From NCBI RefSeq assembly GCF_030718205.1, contig NZ_JAUZQF010000003.1, forward strand, positions 62,001 through 126,000: DNA of 64,000 bases, given 5' to 3'. Of this stretch, positions 8,548 to 17,409 are shown piece after piece. The position numbers and the translations under genes are program-made. Each line of letters opens with the position of its first letter. Positions within the stretch are counted from its first letter, which is position 1. The notes beneath the pieces are model-generated. The model saw nothing but the letters and a program-made list of their open reading frames with translations. It had not been told where the DNA came from and searched no databases. The stretch is from Nonomuraea turcica (GTDB taxonomy: Bacteria; Actinomycetota; Actinomycetes; Streptosporangiales; Streptosporangiaceae).

Positions 8548-9713
8548 GCCAGCACGCCCTTCGCCACCAGCTCGGCCGTGCGCTCGGCCGGGTAGCCGAG
8601 CTCGTCGAGCAGCTCACGCGTGTGCTCGCCGACCAGCGGCGCGCCCCGGCGCACCGATGGCGGGCTGGCGCTCATGCGGTACGGGAAGCCGGGCGTCGTG
8701 ACCGTGCCCTCGGTGCGGTGCTCGTAGGTGACGAACGAGCCGTTGTGCCGCACCTGCGGATCGGCCACCAGGTCCGCATAGCCGTACACGGGCCCCGCCC
8801 ACAGGTCATGGCGGGCGCAGATCTCCAGCCACTCGGCCGTGGTGCGGTCCGGCAGGCGGCGGGCCACGGCCGCGGTGATCTCGTCGCGGCCGGCGTGGCC
8901 GTCCATGCCGGCCACCTCGGGCAGATCGAACGCGACCGCCAGCACGTCGAGCCTGGGCATGCCGAGCGCGAGGTAACCGTCCTTGGTGGCGAACACGCCG
9001 TACGGCGCGCGAATGTAGGTGTGGCCGTGCGGCTCGCGCCCGCGCCGCTGCGGCACCTTGCCAACCGTGAAGATCGACAGCTCCTGCATCTGCACGGCGA
9101 TGGCTGCGTCCAGCATGTTGACGCTCACCCGCTGGCCCTCGCCGGTGCGCTCGCGGTGCAGCAGCGCGGCCAGCGCGCCCTCGAACGCGCTGTAGGCGGT
9201 GACGGCGTCGATCGCGTACGTCCCGGCCGGCGCCGGTGGGTCGCCGTCGCGGCCCGTGCTGAACATGGCCCCGCTCATGGCCTGCAGCAGGATGTCCTGC
9301 CCCGGCCTCGACACGTAGGGACCGCTCTCCCCGTATCCCGACATGGAGACATAGATGATGGCGGGGTTGACGGCGCTGATCGTCTCGTAGTCCATGCCGA
9401 GCCGCTCGGCCACCCCGGGCCGGTAGTTCTGGAGGAACACATCGCCCGTCGCGGCCAGCCGGTGCACGATCTCGCGGCCCTCTTCGGACTTCAGGTCGAC
9501 GGCGAGGCTGCGCTTGTTGCGGTTGAGTGACAGGAACGAGGCGTTGACCTGGTTGCCCGTGGCGCCGCCCGCGGGGGCGTGCCGCTGCCACTCGCCGGTC
9601 ACCGGCTCCACCTTGACCACGTCCGCGCCCAGATCCCCCAGCCGCATGGCGGCCAGCGGTCCCGCCATCGCGATGGACAGGTCGATGACGCGGTAGCCGT
9701 CGAGCGCGCCCAT
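8535..9713 (-). CDS. CaiB/BaiF family (family III) CoA-transferase
   Basis: 392 residues from ATG 9713, which shares one base with the stop of the crotonase gene (TGATG). The frame is open further upstream, but that part reads through the crotonase gene and is not coding. Family III signs: VIDLSIAMAGPLAAMRLGDLGADVVKVE at the start, LNRNKRS, LQNYRPG, and the candidate catalytic Asp169 in GTYAIDA. Such enzymes move CoA between carboxylic acids through an aspartyl-CoA thioester. With the crotonase next door it probably activates an acid for degradation. Donor and acceptor cannot be read from sequence. Confidence 0.92.
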   Translation of the reverse strand: MGALDGYRVIDLSIAMAGPLAAMRLGDLGADVVKVEPVTGEWQRHAPAGGATGNQVNASFLSLNRNKRSLAVDLKSEEGREIVHRLAATGDVFLQNYRPGVAERLGMDYETISAVNPAIIYVSMSGYGESGPYVSRPGQDILLQAMSGAMFSTGRDGDPPAPAGTYAIDAVTAYSAFEGALAALLHRERTGEGQRVSVNMLDAAIAVQMQELSIFTVGKVPQRRGREPHGHTYIRAPYGVFATKDGYLALGMPRLDVLAVAFDLPEVAGMDGHAGRDEITAAVARRLPDRTTAEWLEICARHDLWAGPVYGYADLVADPQVRHNGSFVTYEHRTEGTVTTPGFPYRMSASPPSVRRGAPLVGEHTRELLDELGYPAERTAELVAKGVLACAD

Positions 9714-10477
9714 CAGCGCCCCTCGAAGACGGGCTCGCGGCGGGCGGTGAACGCGGCCCGGCCCTCGGCGGCGTCGGCGGTGGCGAAGCAGACGGTCTGC
9801 AGGTCGCGCTCGTACTGGATGGCCTGGTCGAGCGGCATCGAATAAGCGGCCTTCAGGTTGGCCTTGGCGGTCTGCGCGGCGATCGGGGGGCGTGCCGCGA
9901 TCCTCCCGGCGAGCTCGACGGCGGCGGGCAGCAGCTTCTCCCGCGGGAACACGTCGGTGACCAGCCCCCACGCCAGGGCGCGGGCGGCATCGATGGGGTC
10001 GCCGGTCAGCAACATGCTGGCCGCGTTGCCCGGGCCGACCGAGTGGGCCAGCAGCGCGGACTGGCCGCTGCCGCCGATCCAGCCGAGCTTGATCTCGGGC
10101 GCGGCGAACGTCGCCGTGCCGGCGGCCAGCCGGATGTCGCAGGCCAGGGCCAGCTCCAGGCCGCCGCCGTAGGCGTAGCCGTTGACGGCCGCGACGATCG
10201 GCTTACGCAGGGCCCGGACCGCGTCGCCGTAGTCGCCGCGGTTGCGGAACTCCCACGGCGTGTCATACGCGTCCAGCTCCCGGATGTCGCTGCCCACGCA
10301 GAACGAGCGCTCGCCCGCGCCCGTGAGCACGGCCACCCGCAGGGCCGGGTCGGCGTCGATCCGGTCCAGGCAGGCACGCAGCGCGGCGGCCATGCCGGGG
10401 GTGATGGCGTTGAGTTTGGCGGGTCTGTTGAGGGTGACGACGGCCACCGGGCCGTCGACGTCGAGGAGGACGTCCAA
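9713..10477 (-). CDS. Enoyl-CoA hydratase/isomerase (crotonase family)
   Basis: 254 residues. Oxyanion-hole segments are FCVGSDI at about 59-65 and NGYAYGGGLELA at 99-110. Both glutamates needed for hydration are present (E108 in GGGLELA and E128 in APEIKLG), so a true hydratase is favoured over an isomerase or thioesterase of the same fold. It lies 10 nt after the FCD regulator and directly before the CoA-transferase, so one transcript is likely. It would hydrate the unsaturated acyl-CoA made after CoA transfer. Confidence 0.92.
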   Translation of the reverse strand: MDVLLDVDGPVAVVTLNRPAKLNAITPGMAAALRACLDRIDADPALRVAVLTGAGERSFCVGSDIRELDAYDTPWEFRNRGDYGDAVRALRKPIVAAVNGYAYGGGLELALACDIRLAAGTATFAAPEIKLGWIGGSGQSALLAHSVGPGNAASMLLTGDPIDAARALAWGLVTDVFPREKLLPAAVELAGRIAARPPIAAQTAKANLKAAYSMPLDQAIQYERDLQTVCFATADAAEGRAAFTARREPVFEGR

Positions 10478-10487
10478 ATGAGGGCTC

Positions 10488-11213
10488 CTAGCAACAGAGG
10501 CGGATGTGCTGCTCGGCGTCGGCGCGGGCGACCTCGACCACCTCGCGCATGGCCTCTTCGGCCTTGCGGTGGTGACGGCGCCTGATCGCCACCGCCACCC
10601 GCTCGTGGCCGGGCAGCGTCTCCTTGTTGTGCGCCACCGAGCGGGTGTGCACCTGGCGCACGGACCGCAGGGCGATGCTGATCATGTCGTAGATGTAGAG
10701 CAGCAGGTCGTTGTCCGCCGCGGCGAACACCGCCTTGTGGAAGGCCAGGTCGGCTTCGATGAACGGCTCGGGGTCGTCAGCGGTGGCGTAGAGGGCGGCC
10801 AGGGCCTCGTCGACGCGCCGCACCGCGCTCGCGTCGGCCCGCTCGGCCGCCACCCTGGCCGCGCCCGGCTCCAGCGCCACGCGGAGGTCGGCCAGCACCC
10901 GGATGTCCTCGGGGCGCGGCTCCAGCTCGAACCGCCAGCTCAGCACGTCGGCGTCGAGCAGGTTCCAGGACTCACGGGGGCGCACCCGGGTGCCCGCGCT
11001 CCTCCTGGTCTCCAGCAGGCCCTTGCCGGCCAGGACCTTGACGCCCTCCCGCACCGCCGACCGGCCCACGCCCAGCTCGCCGACGAGATGCTCTTCGACG
11101 GGGATGGACGTGCCAGGGGGCAGAGAACCGCCGACGATGCGGGTGCCGAGGGCCTGGACCACCTGGACGTGCCGGGCGGCGTCCCGCTGAGGATCAGTTG
11201 CCACGTCCCGCAC
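10488..11213 (-). CDS. FadR-type GntR regulator with FCD domain, operon head
   Basis: 241 residues. GntR winged helix at about 15-80 (LPPGTSIPVEEHLVGELGVGRSAVREGVKVLAGKGL), then an FCD domain. Metal ligands seen are the DLAFH and GHER histidines. The usual third histidine (AMRxHL) is replaced by AMREVVEV, so metal use may be altered. The start is GTG 11213; a second in-frame GTG at 11204 is possible. It is the first gene of the six-gene minus operon. Two identical palindromes at 11245-11257 and 11266-11278 lie 30-65 bp upstream, strongly suggesting autoregulation and control of the operon. Confidence 0.9.
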   Translation of the reverse strand: MRDVATDPQRDAARHVQVVQALGTRIVGGSLPPGTSIPVEEHLVGELGVGRSAVREGVKVLAGKGLLETRRSAGTRVRPRESWNLLDADVLSWRFELEPRPEDIRVLADLRVALEPGAARVAAERADASAVRRVDEALAALYATADDPEPFIEADLAFHKAVFAAADNDLLLYIYDMISIALRSVRQVHTRSVAHNKETLPGHERVAVAIRRRHHRKAEEAMREVVEVARADAEQHIRLCC

Positions 11214-11244
11214 GTTAGCTCGGGAGCCGGATTTTTCCTAGCCC

Positions 11245-11257
11245 TTCATCAGATGAA
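11245..11257. promoter_or_regulatory. Operator palindrome 1 for the FCD regulator
   Basis: TTCATC-A-GATGAA, a perfect odd palindrome; with flanking C and G it extends to 15 bp (11244-11258). An identical copy lies 21 bp away centre to centre, two helical turns, so two dimers could bind one face. Assignment to the adjacent FCD regulator is inferred from position. Confidence 0.75.
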
Positions 11258-11265
11258 GCTGAAGT

Positions 11266-11278
11266 TTCATCAGATGAA
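11266..11278. promoter_or_regulatory. Operator palindrome 2 for the FCD regulator
   Basis: Second exact copy of TTCATC-A-GATGAA, centred at 11272, 53 bp before the regulator start at 11213. No further copy was noticed in the window. Confidence 0.75.
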
Positions 11279-11703
11279 GCGATACGTTGTGGCGGGTGGC
11301 CTCGAGACGGGGCGTGGGCCGCGCCGGCGTCTCGCGCGAGCTGTGGGCCGTCGCGGCGACGGGTCGAGGACCCCCGCGAATCGGCCGAGAGACAAGAAAG
11401 CCCGGATTCTAAGGCTCTGCACAATGATGTGGATCACGCCGGTCCACCGTCAATTATTGTCCGGGTTTTGTGACACTACCGCTTACCGAAGCGGCAAAGA
11501 AGCCTCTGAATTGCTGGTGTTTCCGCAGGTGCAGGCCGCTTTTTCAGTGCATCACACGACCTCTTGCGATCTATTGTGAGTGACCTGAATGTTATGTTGA
11601 CTCGTTTCTGACGTTATATGGTGGCAGATATTCTCCGGCTGATCGCCATCACCGCGTCATTGAGTTTTCACGACGCGGTATGGGACAGCGCGAACGGAGA
11701 GTA

Positions 11704-12681
11704 ATGGGCAAGTACCTGCTTCGCAGGTTGGCAATGAATGTGATCTTGGTAGCGATCGCGGCCAGTCTCGCGTACACGCTTGCCGCCAGCACCATGAACC
11801 CGCGGGCCGCGTACCAGGCACGCCAGCCTCCCATCGCCGAGTCGGTCATCGACGCCACGCTCGACGCCTACAACCTGAACGACAAGACCCCTGTGCTCGT
11901 GCGCTACGGGACCTGGGCCAAGGGCGTCATCACGGGAGACTTCGGCAAGACCTGGAACGGCGGCTCGGTCAACGCGGAGATGGGCCGGCGGATCTTCGTC
12001 AGCCTGCGGTTGCTGCTGATCGGCACGGTGGTGGGCTTCGCCCTCGGGGTGGCCTTCGGAGCCCTCTCGGCGGTGCGGCAGTACAAGCTCAGCGACCGGT
12101 TAATCGGCGTCAGCTCCTTCGTGATCATGGCCCTTCCCGTCTTCCTCCTGGCCACGCTGCTGGCGATGGCGACGTACACGCTGAACGACGGGCTCGGGTT
12201 CACGCTGATCGAGTACACCGGCGAGTACAACCCGAAGCTGTCGGGCTGGGAGCAGTTCGTCAACCGGCTCAACCACCTGATCCTGCCGACCATCTCCCTC
12301 AGCCTCGGCTCGATCGCCTTCTACAGCCGCATCCAGCGCAACATGATGCTCGACGTGCTCGGCCAGGACTTCGTCCGCACCGCCATGGCCAAGGGCCTGC
12401 GCCGCAGGACCGCGCTGACCAAGCACGCGCTGCGCACCGCGCTGATCCCCTCTGCCACGTACTTCGCCTTCGCGTTCGGAACGATGTTCACCGGAGCCAT
12501 CTTCACCGAGAAGATCTTCGCCTGGCACGGCATGGGCGCCTGGCTGGTCGACGCGATCAACGCCAACGACGTCAATTCCGTGGCCGCGGTGACCTTCTTC
12601 ACCGCCGTCTGCGTCCTGTTCGCCGCCTTCCTGTCGGACCTGCTGGTGGCGGCCCTCGATCCTCGGGTGCGGGTGAGCTGA
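11704..12681 (+). CDS. ABC transporter permease, DppB/OppB type
   Basis: 325 residues from ATG 11704 (GGAG at 11696-11699). One N-terminal transmembrane helix, an extracellular loop, then five more helices, as in DppB/OppB. The cytoplasmic coupling motif (SRIQRNMMLDVLGQDFVRTAMAKG) is typical: R-x-x-M-L-x-V-L-x-x-D-[FY]-x-x-T-A-x-A-K-G. First gene of a four-gene transporter operon. Family members carry oligopeptides, dipeptides or oligosaccharides; the cargo is unknown. Confidence 0.93.
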   Translation: MGKYLLRRLAMNVILVAIAASLAYTLAASTMNPRAAYQARQPPIAESVIDATLDAYNLNDKTPVLVRYGTWAKGVITGDFGKTWNGGSVNAEMGRRIFVSLRLLLIGTVVGFALGVAFGALSAVRQYKLSDRLIGVSSFVIMALPVFLLATLLAMATYTLNDGLGFTLIEYTGEYNPKLSGWEQFVNRLNHLILPTISLSLGSIAFYSRIQRNMMLDVLGQDFVRTAMAKGLRRRTALTKHALRTALIPSATYFAFAFGTMFTGAIFTEKIFAWHGMGAWLVDAINANDVNSVAAVTFFTAVCVLFAAFLSDLLVAALDPRVRVS

Positions 12682-12682
12682 C

Positions 12683-13522
12683 ATGCGCTCCAAAGTCGTT
12701 CTCCGGCGCCTGTTCCGCAACAGGCAGGCCCGCTATGGCATCGCCGCCCTGATCCTGCTGATCCTCCTGGCGTACGTCGGCCCGTACATCGGCTCCTACG
12801 ACTGGACCGACAAGGACTTCCTGGCCTTCATGTCGCCCCCTGACGGCGACCACTGGTGGGGCACCGGCGCCATCGGGCAGGACATGTACGCGGTCACGCT
12901 CCGCGGCATGCAGAAGTCCATCATCATCGGCCTGCTCGTGGCGCTGATCGCCACCGGCCTCGCCGCGGTGGTGGGCGCGTTCGCCGGATATTTCGGCGGC
13001 TGGTGGGACAAGGTGCTCATGTGGGGCGTGGAGCTGCTGCTCGTCCTGCCCAGCTTCCTGATCATCGCGATCATCTCGCCGAGGTTGAGGGGCGGCTCCT
13101 GGCTCTGGTTCGTGGTGCTGCTGGCCGCGTTCACCTGGATGGTCACCTCCAGGGTGGTCCGCAGCATGACGCTCTCGCTCCGCGAGCGTGAATACGTCCA
13201 GGCCGCCGTCTACATGGGCATCCCGCGCTGGAAGATCATCTTCCGGCACATCGTCCCCAACCTGTCCTCCTTGCTGATCATCGACGCGACGCTCAACGTC
13301 AGCGGCGCGATCATCGGCGAGGCGGCGCTGTCCTTCTTCGGGTTCGGCATCCAGCCGCCCGACGTCTCGCTCGGCACGCTCATCGCGGAGGGCTCGCGCA
13401 ACGCCACCGGCTACCCGTGGTTGTTCGTCTTCCCCGCAGGTCTGCTGGTGCTCCTCGTGCTGAGCATCAACCTGATCGGCGACGGCCTGCGTGACGCACT
13501 CGACCCGGGGAGCAACTCGTGA
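12683..13522 (+). CDS. ABC transporter permease, DppC/OppC type
   Basis: 279 residues, one nucleotide after the DppB-type gene. N-terminal helix after a basic start (FRNRQARYG), GTGAIGQDMYA (the GTDxxGRD-like segment of DppC), and the coupling loop SMTLSLREREYVQAAVYMG. GEAALSFFGFGIQPPDVSLG is a strong DppC/OppC signature. Stop overlaps the start of the ATPase gene (GTGA), implying translational coupling. Confidence 0.94.
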   Translation: MRSKVVLRRLFRNRQARYGIAALILLILLAYVGPYIGSYDWTDKDFLAFMSPPDGDHWWGTGAIGQDMYAVTLRGMQKSIIIGLLVALIATGLAAVVGAFAGYFGGWWDKVLMWGVELLLVLPSFLIIAIISPRLRGGSWLWFVVLLAAFTWMVTSRVVRSMTLSLREREYVQAAVYMGIPRWKIIFRHIVPNLSSLLIIDATLNVSGAIIGEAALSFFGFGIQPPDVSLGTLIAEGSRNATGYPWLFVFPAGLLVLLVLSINLIGDGLRDALDPGSNS

Positions 13523-15588
13523 GCATCTTGGAGGTCCGCGACCTCACCGTCACCTTCCCCGGCGGCATCCAGGCGGTGCGCGGGGTGTCGTACGAGGTCG
13601 AGCGCGGCGAGGTCCTCGGCATCGTCGGCGAGTCAGGCTCCGGCAAATCGGTCACCTCGCTGGCCATCATGGGCCTGCTGCCGAAGGGCGCGGTGGTCAG
13701 CGGCTCGGTCAAGCTGCACGGCCGCGAGCTGATCGGCATGGACGAGGACGAGCTCATCAAGGTGCGCGGCAAGACGATCAGCATGATCTTCCAGGATCCG
13801 CTGTCGGCGTTCACGCCCGTCTACACCATCGGCGACCAGGTCGCCGAGGCCGTGCGCGTGCACCAGAAGATGGCCAAAGACAAGGCCGCCAAGCGCGCCG
13901 TGGAGCTGCTCGACCTGGTCGGCATCCCGAACCCGCACCTGCGGGCCAAGGCGTTCCCGCACGAGTTCTCCGGCGGCATGCGCCAGCGCGCGATGATCGC
14001 CATGGCCATCGCCAACGACCCCGACCTGCTGATCTGCGACGAGCCCACCACGGCGCTGGACGTGACCATCCAGGCGCAGGTGCTGGAGGTGCTCAAGACC
14101 GCGCAGCAGGAGACGGGCGCCGGCATCGTGATGATCACCCATGACCTGGGCGTCATCGCGGGCATGGCCGACCGGGTGCTCGTCATGTACGCGGGCCGGC
14201 CGGTCGAGCAGGGGCCGGTGGACGACATCTACTACCGGCCGCGGATGCCGTACACGATGGGCCTGCTCGCCTCGATCCCCAGGGTCGACGGCGAGGAGGG
14301 GCCGCTGGTGCCGATCGAGGGCAACCCGCCCTCGCCGTCGGCGCTGCCGCCCGGCTGCCCGTTCGCGCCGCGCTGCCCGATGAAGGTGGACATGTGCGAC
14401 GACGAGGAGCCGCCGCTCACGCCGTTCGCCGGCGGGCGGCACGTCGCCTGCATCCGCTCCCACGAGATCGAGCACAAGGGCCTGAGCGGGGCCGACGTGT
14501 TCCCCGTGCCGGTCATCCCGCCGAGCGACGTGGTCCGCGTGCCGCGCGCCGAGCGTCCCACGGTGCTGCAGCTGGACAGCATGATCAGGCACTACCCGCT
14601 GATGAAGGGCGCGGTCTTCAAGCGCCGCGTCGGCACCGTGTACGCGGTCGACGGCATCAGCTTCGACATCGCGGAAGGCGAGACGCTGGCCCTGGTCGGC
14701 GAGTCGGGTTGCGGCAAGACCACCACGCTGCAGCAGATCATGCAGCTGGCGCCGCCGCAGGGCGGCCGGGTCGTCGTGCTCGGCAAGGACAGCGCCAAGC
14801 TCGACAACGGCGCGCGCAAGGCGCTCCGCCGCGACCTGCAGATCGTCTTCCAGGACCCCATGGCCGCGCTCGACCCGCGCATGCCGGTCGGCGACATCAT
14901 CGCCGAGCCGCTGCGCGCGCACGGCAGGAAGGACGTGCGGGCCCGGGTCGCCGAGCTGCTGGAGCTGGTCGGGCTCTCGCCCGAGCACGCCGAGCGCTAC
15001 CCGCAGCAGTTCTCCGGCGGGCAGCGCCAGCGCATCGGCATCGCCCGCGCGCTCGCGCTGGAGCCGAAGCTGCTCGTCCTGGACGAGCCGGTCTCGGCAC
15101 TCGACGTCTCCATCCAGGCAGGTGTGATCAACCTGCTGGAGGAGCTGAAGAACACACTGGGGCTGTCGTACCTGTTCGTGGCGCACGACCTGGCCGTCGT
15201 CAGGCACCTGGCAGACCGGGTGGCCGTGATGTACCTCGGCAAAATCGCCGAGATCGGCACGGTCGAGAACGTCTACGACCATCCAGCACACCCCTACACG
15301 CAGGCGCTGTTGTCGGCGATCCCGCTGCCGGACCCGGAAATGGAACGCACCCGGAAGCGGATCCTGCTCGAAGGCGACCTGCCCAGCCCGGCCGACCCGC
15401 CATCGGGTTGCCGGTTCCGCACCCGCTGCCCCAAGTTCGCCCGGCTCACCGAGGGCGAGCAGCAGCTGTGTGTCGACGAAGAGCCCCCGGTTGCTCGGCT
15501 CGCGAACGCTGTGGATCACGGCGCAGCCTGCCACTACGCGGAGGAGATCGAGGTCATCACGGCCTCGGACGATCAGGAGGAAAAGTGA
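13519..15588 (+). CDS. Fused double ATP-binding protein of Dpp/Opp transporter (DppD-DppF fusion)
   Basis: 689 residues with two complete nucleotide-binding domains. Domain 1 has Walker A GESGSGKS (37-44), signature FSGGMRQR and an Opp-type C-terminal cysteine-bearing tail ([14 protein letters not shown]). Domain 2, from about residue 350, has Walker A GESGCGKT (about 393-400), signature FSGGQRQR and tail [11 protein letters not shown]. The Opp tails usually hold an iron-sulfur or metal site. In most bacteria the two are separate genes; fusion guarantees a heterodimer-like engine. GTG start overlaps the permease stop, and its own stop overlaps the binding-protein start. Confidence 0.95.
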   Translation: MSILEVRDLTVTFPGGIQAVRGVSYEVERGEVLGIVGESGSGKSVTSLAIMGLLPKGAVVSGSVKLHGRELIGMDEDELIKVRGKTISMIFQDPLSAFTPVYTIGDQVAEAVRVHQKMAKDKAAKRAVELLDLVGIPNPHLRAKAFPHEFSGGMRQRAMIAMAIANDPDLLICDEPTTALDVTIQAQVLEVLKTAQQETGAGIVMITHDLGVIAGMADRVLVMYAGRPVEQGPVDDIYYRPRMPYTMGLLASIPRVDGEEGPLVPIEGNPPSPSALPPGCPFAPRCPMKVDMCDDEEPPLTPFAGGRHVACIRSHEIEHKGLSGADVFPVPVIPPSDVVRVPRAERPTVLQLDSMIRHYPLMKGAVFKRRVGTVYAVDGISFDIAEGETLALVGESGCGKTTTLQQIMQLAPPQGGRVVVLGKDSAKLDNGARKALRRDLQIVFQDPMAALDPRMPVGDIIAEPLRAHGRKDVRARVAELLELVGLSPEHAERYPQQFSGGQRQRIGIARALALEPKLLVLDEPVSALDVSIQAGVINLLEELKNTLGLSYLFVAHDLAVVRHLADRVAVMYLGKIAEIGTVENVYDHPAHPYTQALLSAIPLPDPEMERTRKRILLEGDLPSPADPPSGCRFRTRCPKFARLTEGEQQLCVDEEPPVARLANAVDHGAACHYAEEIEVITASDDQEEK

Positions 15589-17297
15589 AGGTTCGATACC
15601 GGGCAGCCGCGGGGATCGCGGTCCTGGCCCTGGCCGTCGCGGCCTGCGGCGGGGGCGCCGGCGAGAGCAAGCAGCCCACTGCGCAGAAGTCGCAGGAGGC
15701 GCAGCAGCAGATGGCGGAGACCCCGGCCATCAGCATCAACCCGGTCGCCTACGAGCAGGTGAAGGACGGCGGGACGCTGACCCTCGTGGTCGGCCAGTGG
15801 CCCAGCCAGTGGAACGGCAACCACGTCGACGGCAACCAGGCGGACACGGCCGAAATGCTCGACGTGTTCATGCCCCAGCTGATGGTGGCCGACGCGGAGG
15901 CCAACTTCACGCCGAACAAGGACTACGTGACCGACGTCAAGAACGACATGTCGTCGGGCAAGCAGGTCGTCACCTACACGCTGAACGACAAGGCCACGTG
16001 GTCCGACGGCACGCCGATCACGTGGAAGGACCTCGAGGCCACGTGGAAGGCCAACAGCGGCAAGAACAAGGCGTTCAAGCCAGCCTCCGTCGACGGCTGG
16101 GACAAGATCGAGTCGGTGGAGAAGGGCGACTCGGACAAGGTCGCCGTTATCACCTTCGCCAAGCCGTACCGGGACTGGCAGGGCATGTTCAACCGGACCA
16201 CCTCGCACCTTTTCCCGGGCAAGCACCTCGAGACGCCCGAGGCGTACGACAAGGACTACCTGCAGAAGATCCCCGCCACCGCGGGCCCCTTCAAGGTGGA
16301 GAAGCTCGACGAGGGCACCAAGACGCTCACGCTCGTGCGTGACGACAAGTGGTGGGGCAGGAAGCCCAAGCTCGACAAGGTCATCTTCCGTGCGATCGAG
16401 TCGCCGGCGGCGCAGGTGAACGCGTTCGCCAACGGCGAGATCGACGCCGTGGAGATCCCGTCGGGCGCCCCGGCCGAGCTGAAGCGGGCCAAGGAGGTCC
16501 CCGGCGCGGAGATCCGCAAGGCGCTCAGCCCGAACTGGCGGCACTTCACCGTCAACAACCAGAGCGAGTTCCTGAAGGACAAGTCGGTCCGGCAGGCCGT
16601 CCAGTACGCGATCAACCGTGACGTGATCACGCAGTCCGACCTCAAGGACATGGAGTGGCCGCTGCAGACGCTCGGCAACCACACCTTCATGAACAACCAC
16701 AAGGGCTACGTCGACAATTCCGGCGACCTCGGCAAGTACAACCTGGAGAAGGCCAAGCAGCTGCTCGACGCGGCTGGCTGGAAGCAGGAGGGCGAGTACC
16801 GCAAGAAGGACGGCAAGGAGTTCGCGCTGAACTTCGTCATCCCCACCGGCACGCCGGTGTCGCAGACGGAGGGCGAGCTCACCCAGGCCATGCTCAAGGA
16901 GGCCGGGATCAAGGTGACGATCCGCCCCGTCCCCCTGGACAAGTTCTTCAACGACTACATCATCAAGGGCGACTTCGACCTGGTGCCGTTCTCGTGGATC
17001 GGGAACCCCCTGCCGATCGGCGGCCTGAAGCAGATCTACTACACCGGCTCGGAGAGCAACTTCCCGAAGGCCAGCGACCCGGCCGTCGACGCGGCCATCG
17101 ATGCCGCGGTGGATGAGATGGACCCGGCCAAGGCCATCGAGAAGGCCAACGCCGCGGACAAGCTGATCTGGGACATGGTGCACACCATCCCGCTGTACCA
17201 GCGTCCTGACATCTACGCGGTCAAGAAGACGCTGGCCAACTACGGCTCTCGCGGCTACCAGTACTACGACTTCACGACGATCGGCTTCACCGGCTGA
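15585..17297 (+). CDS. Family 5 extracellular solute-binding lipoprotein
   Basis: 570 residues. GTG 15585 overlaps the ATPase stop (GTGA) with AGGAGG 5-10 nt before it; the frame is open far upstream, but that part is antisense-like shadow. Signal peptide with lipobox (AVAAC, Cys about 20), then a typical SBP family 5 body: TYTLNDKATWSDGTPITWKDLEATW, GPFKVEK, AFANGEIDAVEI, VRQAVQYAINRDVI and the ALNFVIPTG segment. It is last in the transporter operon and is followed by a strong terminator. Ligand could be peptide or oligosaccharide. Confidence 0.95.
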   Translation: MKVRYRAAAGIAVLALAVAACGGGAGESKQPTAQKSQEAQQQMAETPAISINPVAYEQVKDGGTLTLVVGQWPSQWNGNHVDGNQADTAEMLDVFMPQLMVADAEANFTPNKDYVTDVKNDMSSGKQVVTYTLNDKATWSDGTPITWKDLEATWKANSGKNKAFKPASVDGWDKIESVEKGDSDKVAVITFAKPYRDWQGMFNRTTSHLFPGKHLETPEAYDKDYLQKIPATAGPFKVEKLDEGTKTLTLVRDDKWWGRKPKLDKVIFRAIESPAAQVNAFANGEIDAVEIPSGAPAELKRAKEVPGAEIRKALSPNWRHFTVNNQSEFLKDKSVRQAVQYAINRDVITQSDLKDMEWPLQTLGNHTFMNNHKGYVDNSGDLGKYNLEKAKQLLDAAGWKQEGEYRKKDGKEFALNFVIPTGTPVSQTEGELTQAMLKEAGIKVTIRPVPLDKFFNDYIIKGDFDLVPFSWIGNPLPIGGLKQIYYTGSESNFPKASDPAVDAAIDAAVDEMDPAKAIEKANAADKLIWDMVHTIPLYQRPDIYAVKKTLANYGSRGYQYYDFTTIGFTG

Positions 17298-17313
17298 TCC
17301 GTGCGTAGTGCGC

Positions 17314-17345
17314 AGAACCCCGGCCGGTTCTCCGGCCGGGGTTCT
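17314..17345 (+). terminator. Hairpin terminator after the Dpp-type operon
   Basis: Perfect 14-bp stem AGAACCCCGGCCGG with a 4-nt TTCT loop, 16 nt after the binding-protein stop. There is no long T-run, as is common in high-GC actinobacteria. Position and perfection make it convincing. Confidence 0.85.
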
Positions 17346-17409
17346 TGCCGTCGGCGTGCAGTCGGCTTTCAATGAGTGGGCCTCATAAAGGCGATCATTG
17401 GAGGAGCCG

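Larger units (their letters stand above)
11214..11703. other. Long divergent intergenic region
   Basis: 490 bp without a gene between the FCD-regulator operon (leftward) and the Dpp-type transporter (rightward). It holds the paired palindromes at 11245-11278 and a perfect 6-bp hairpin CCGCTT/AAGCGG at 11479-11494. It becomes AT-richer toward 11570-11640 (TTGACT at 11597, TTATAT at 11614), but spacing there is too short for a convincing promoter. No coding signal is seen. Confidence 0.6.

Noticed and set aside
11597..11619. Promoter for the Dpp-type operon (TTGACT, TTATAT)
   Set aside because: The spacer is only about 11 bp, too short for sigma-70.
13633..15534. Long minus-strand frame opposite the double ATPase gene
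   Set aside because: Shadow of the fused ATPase; no recognisable domain.
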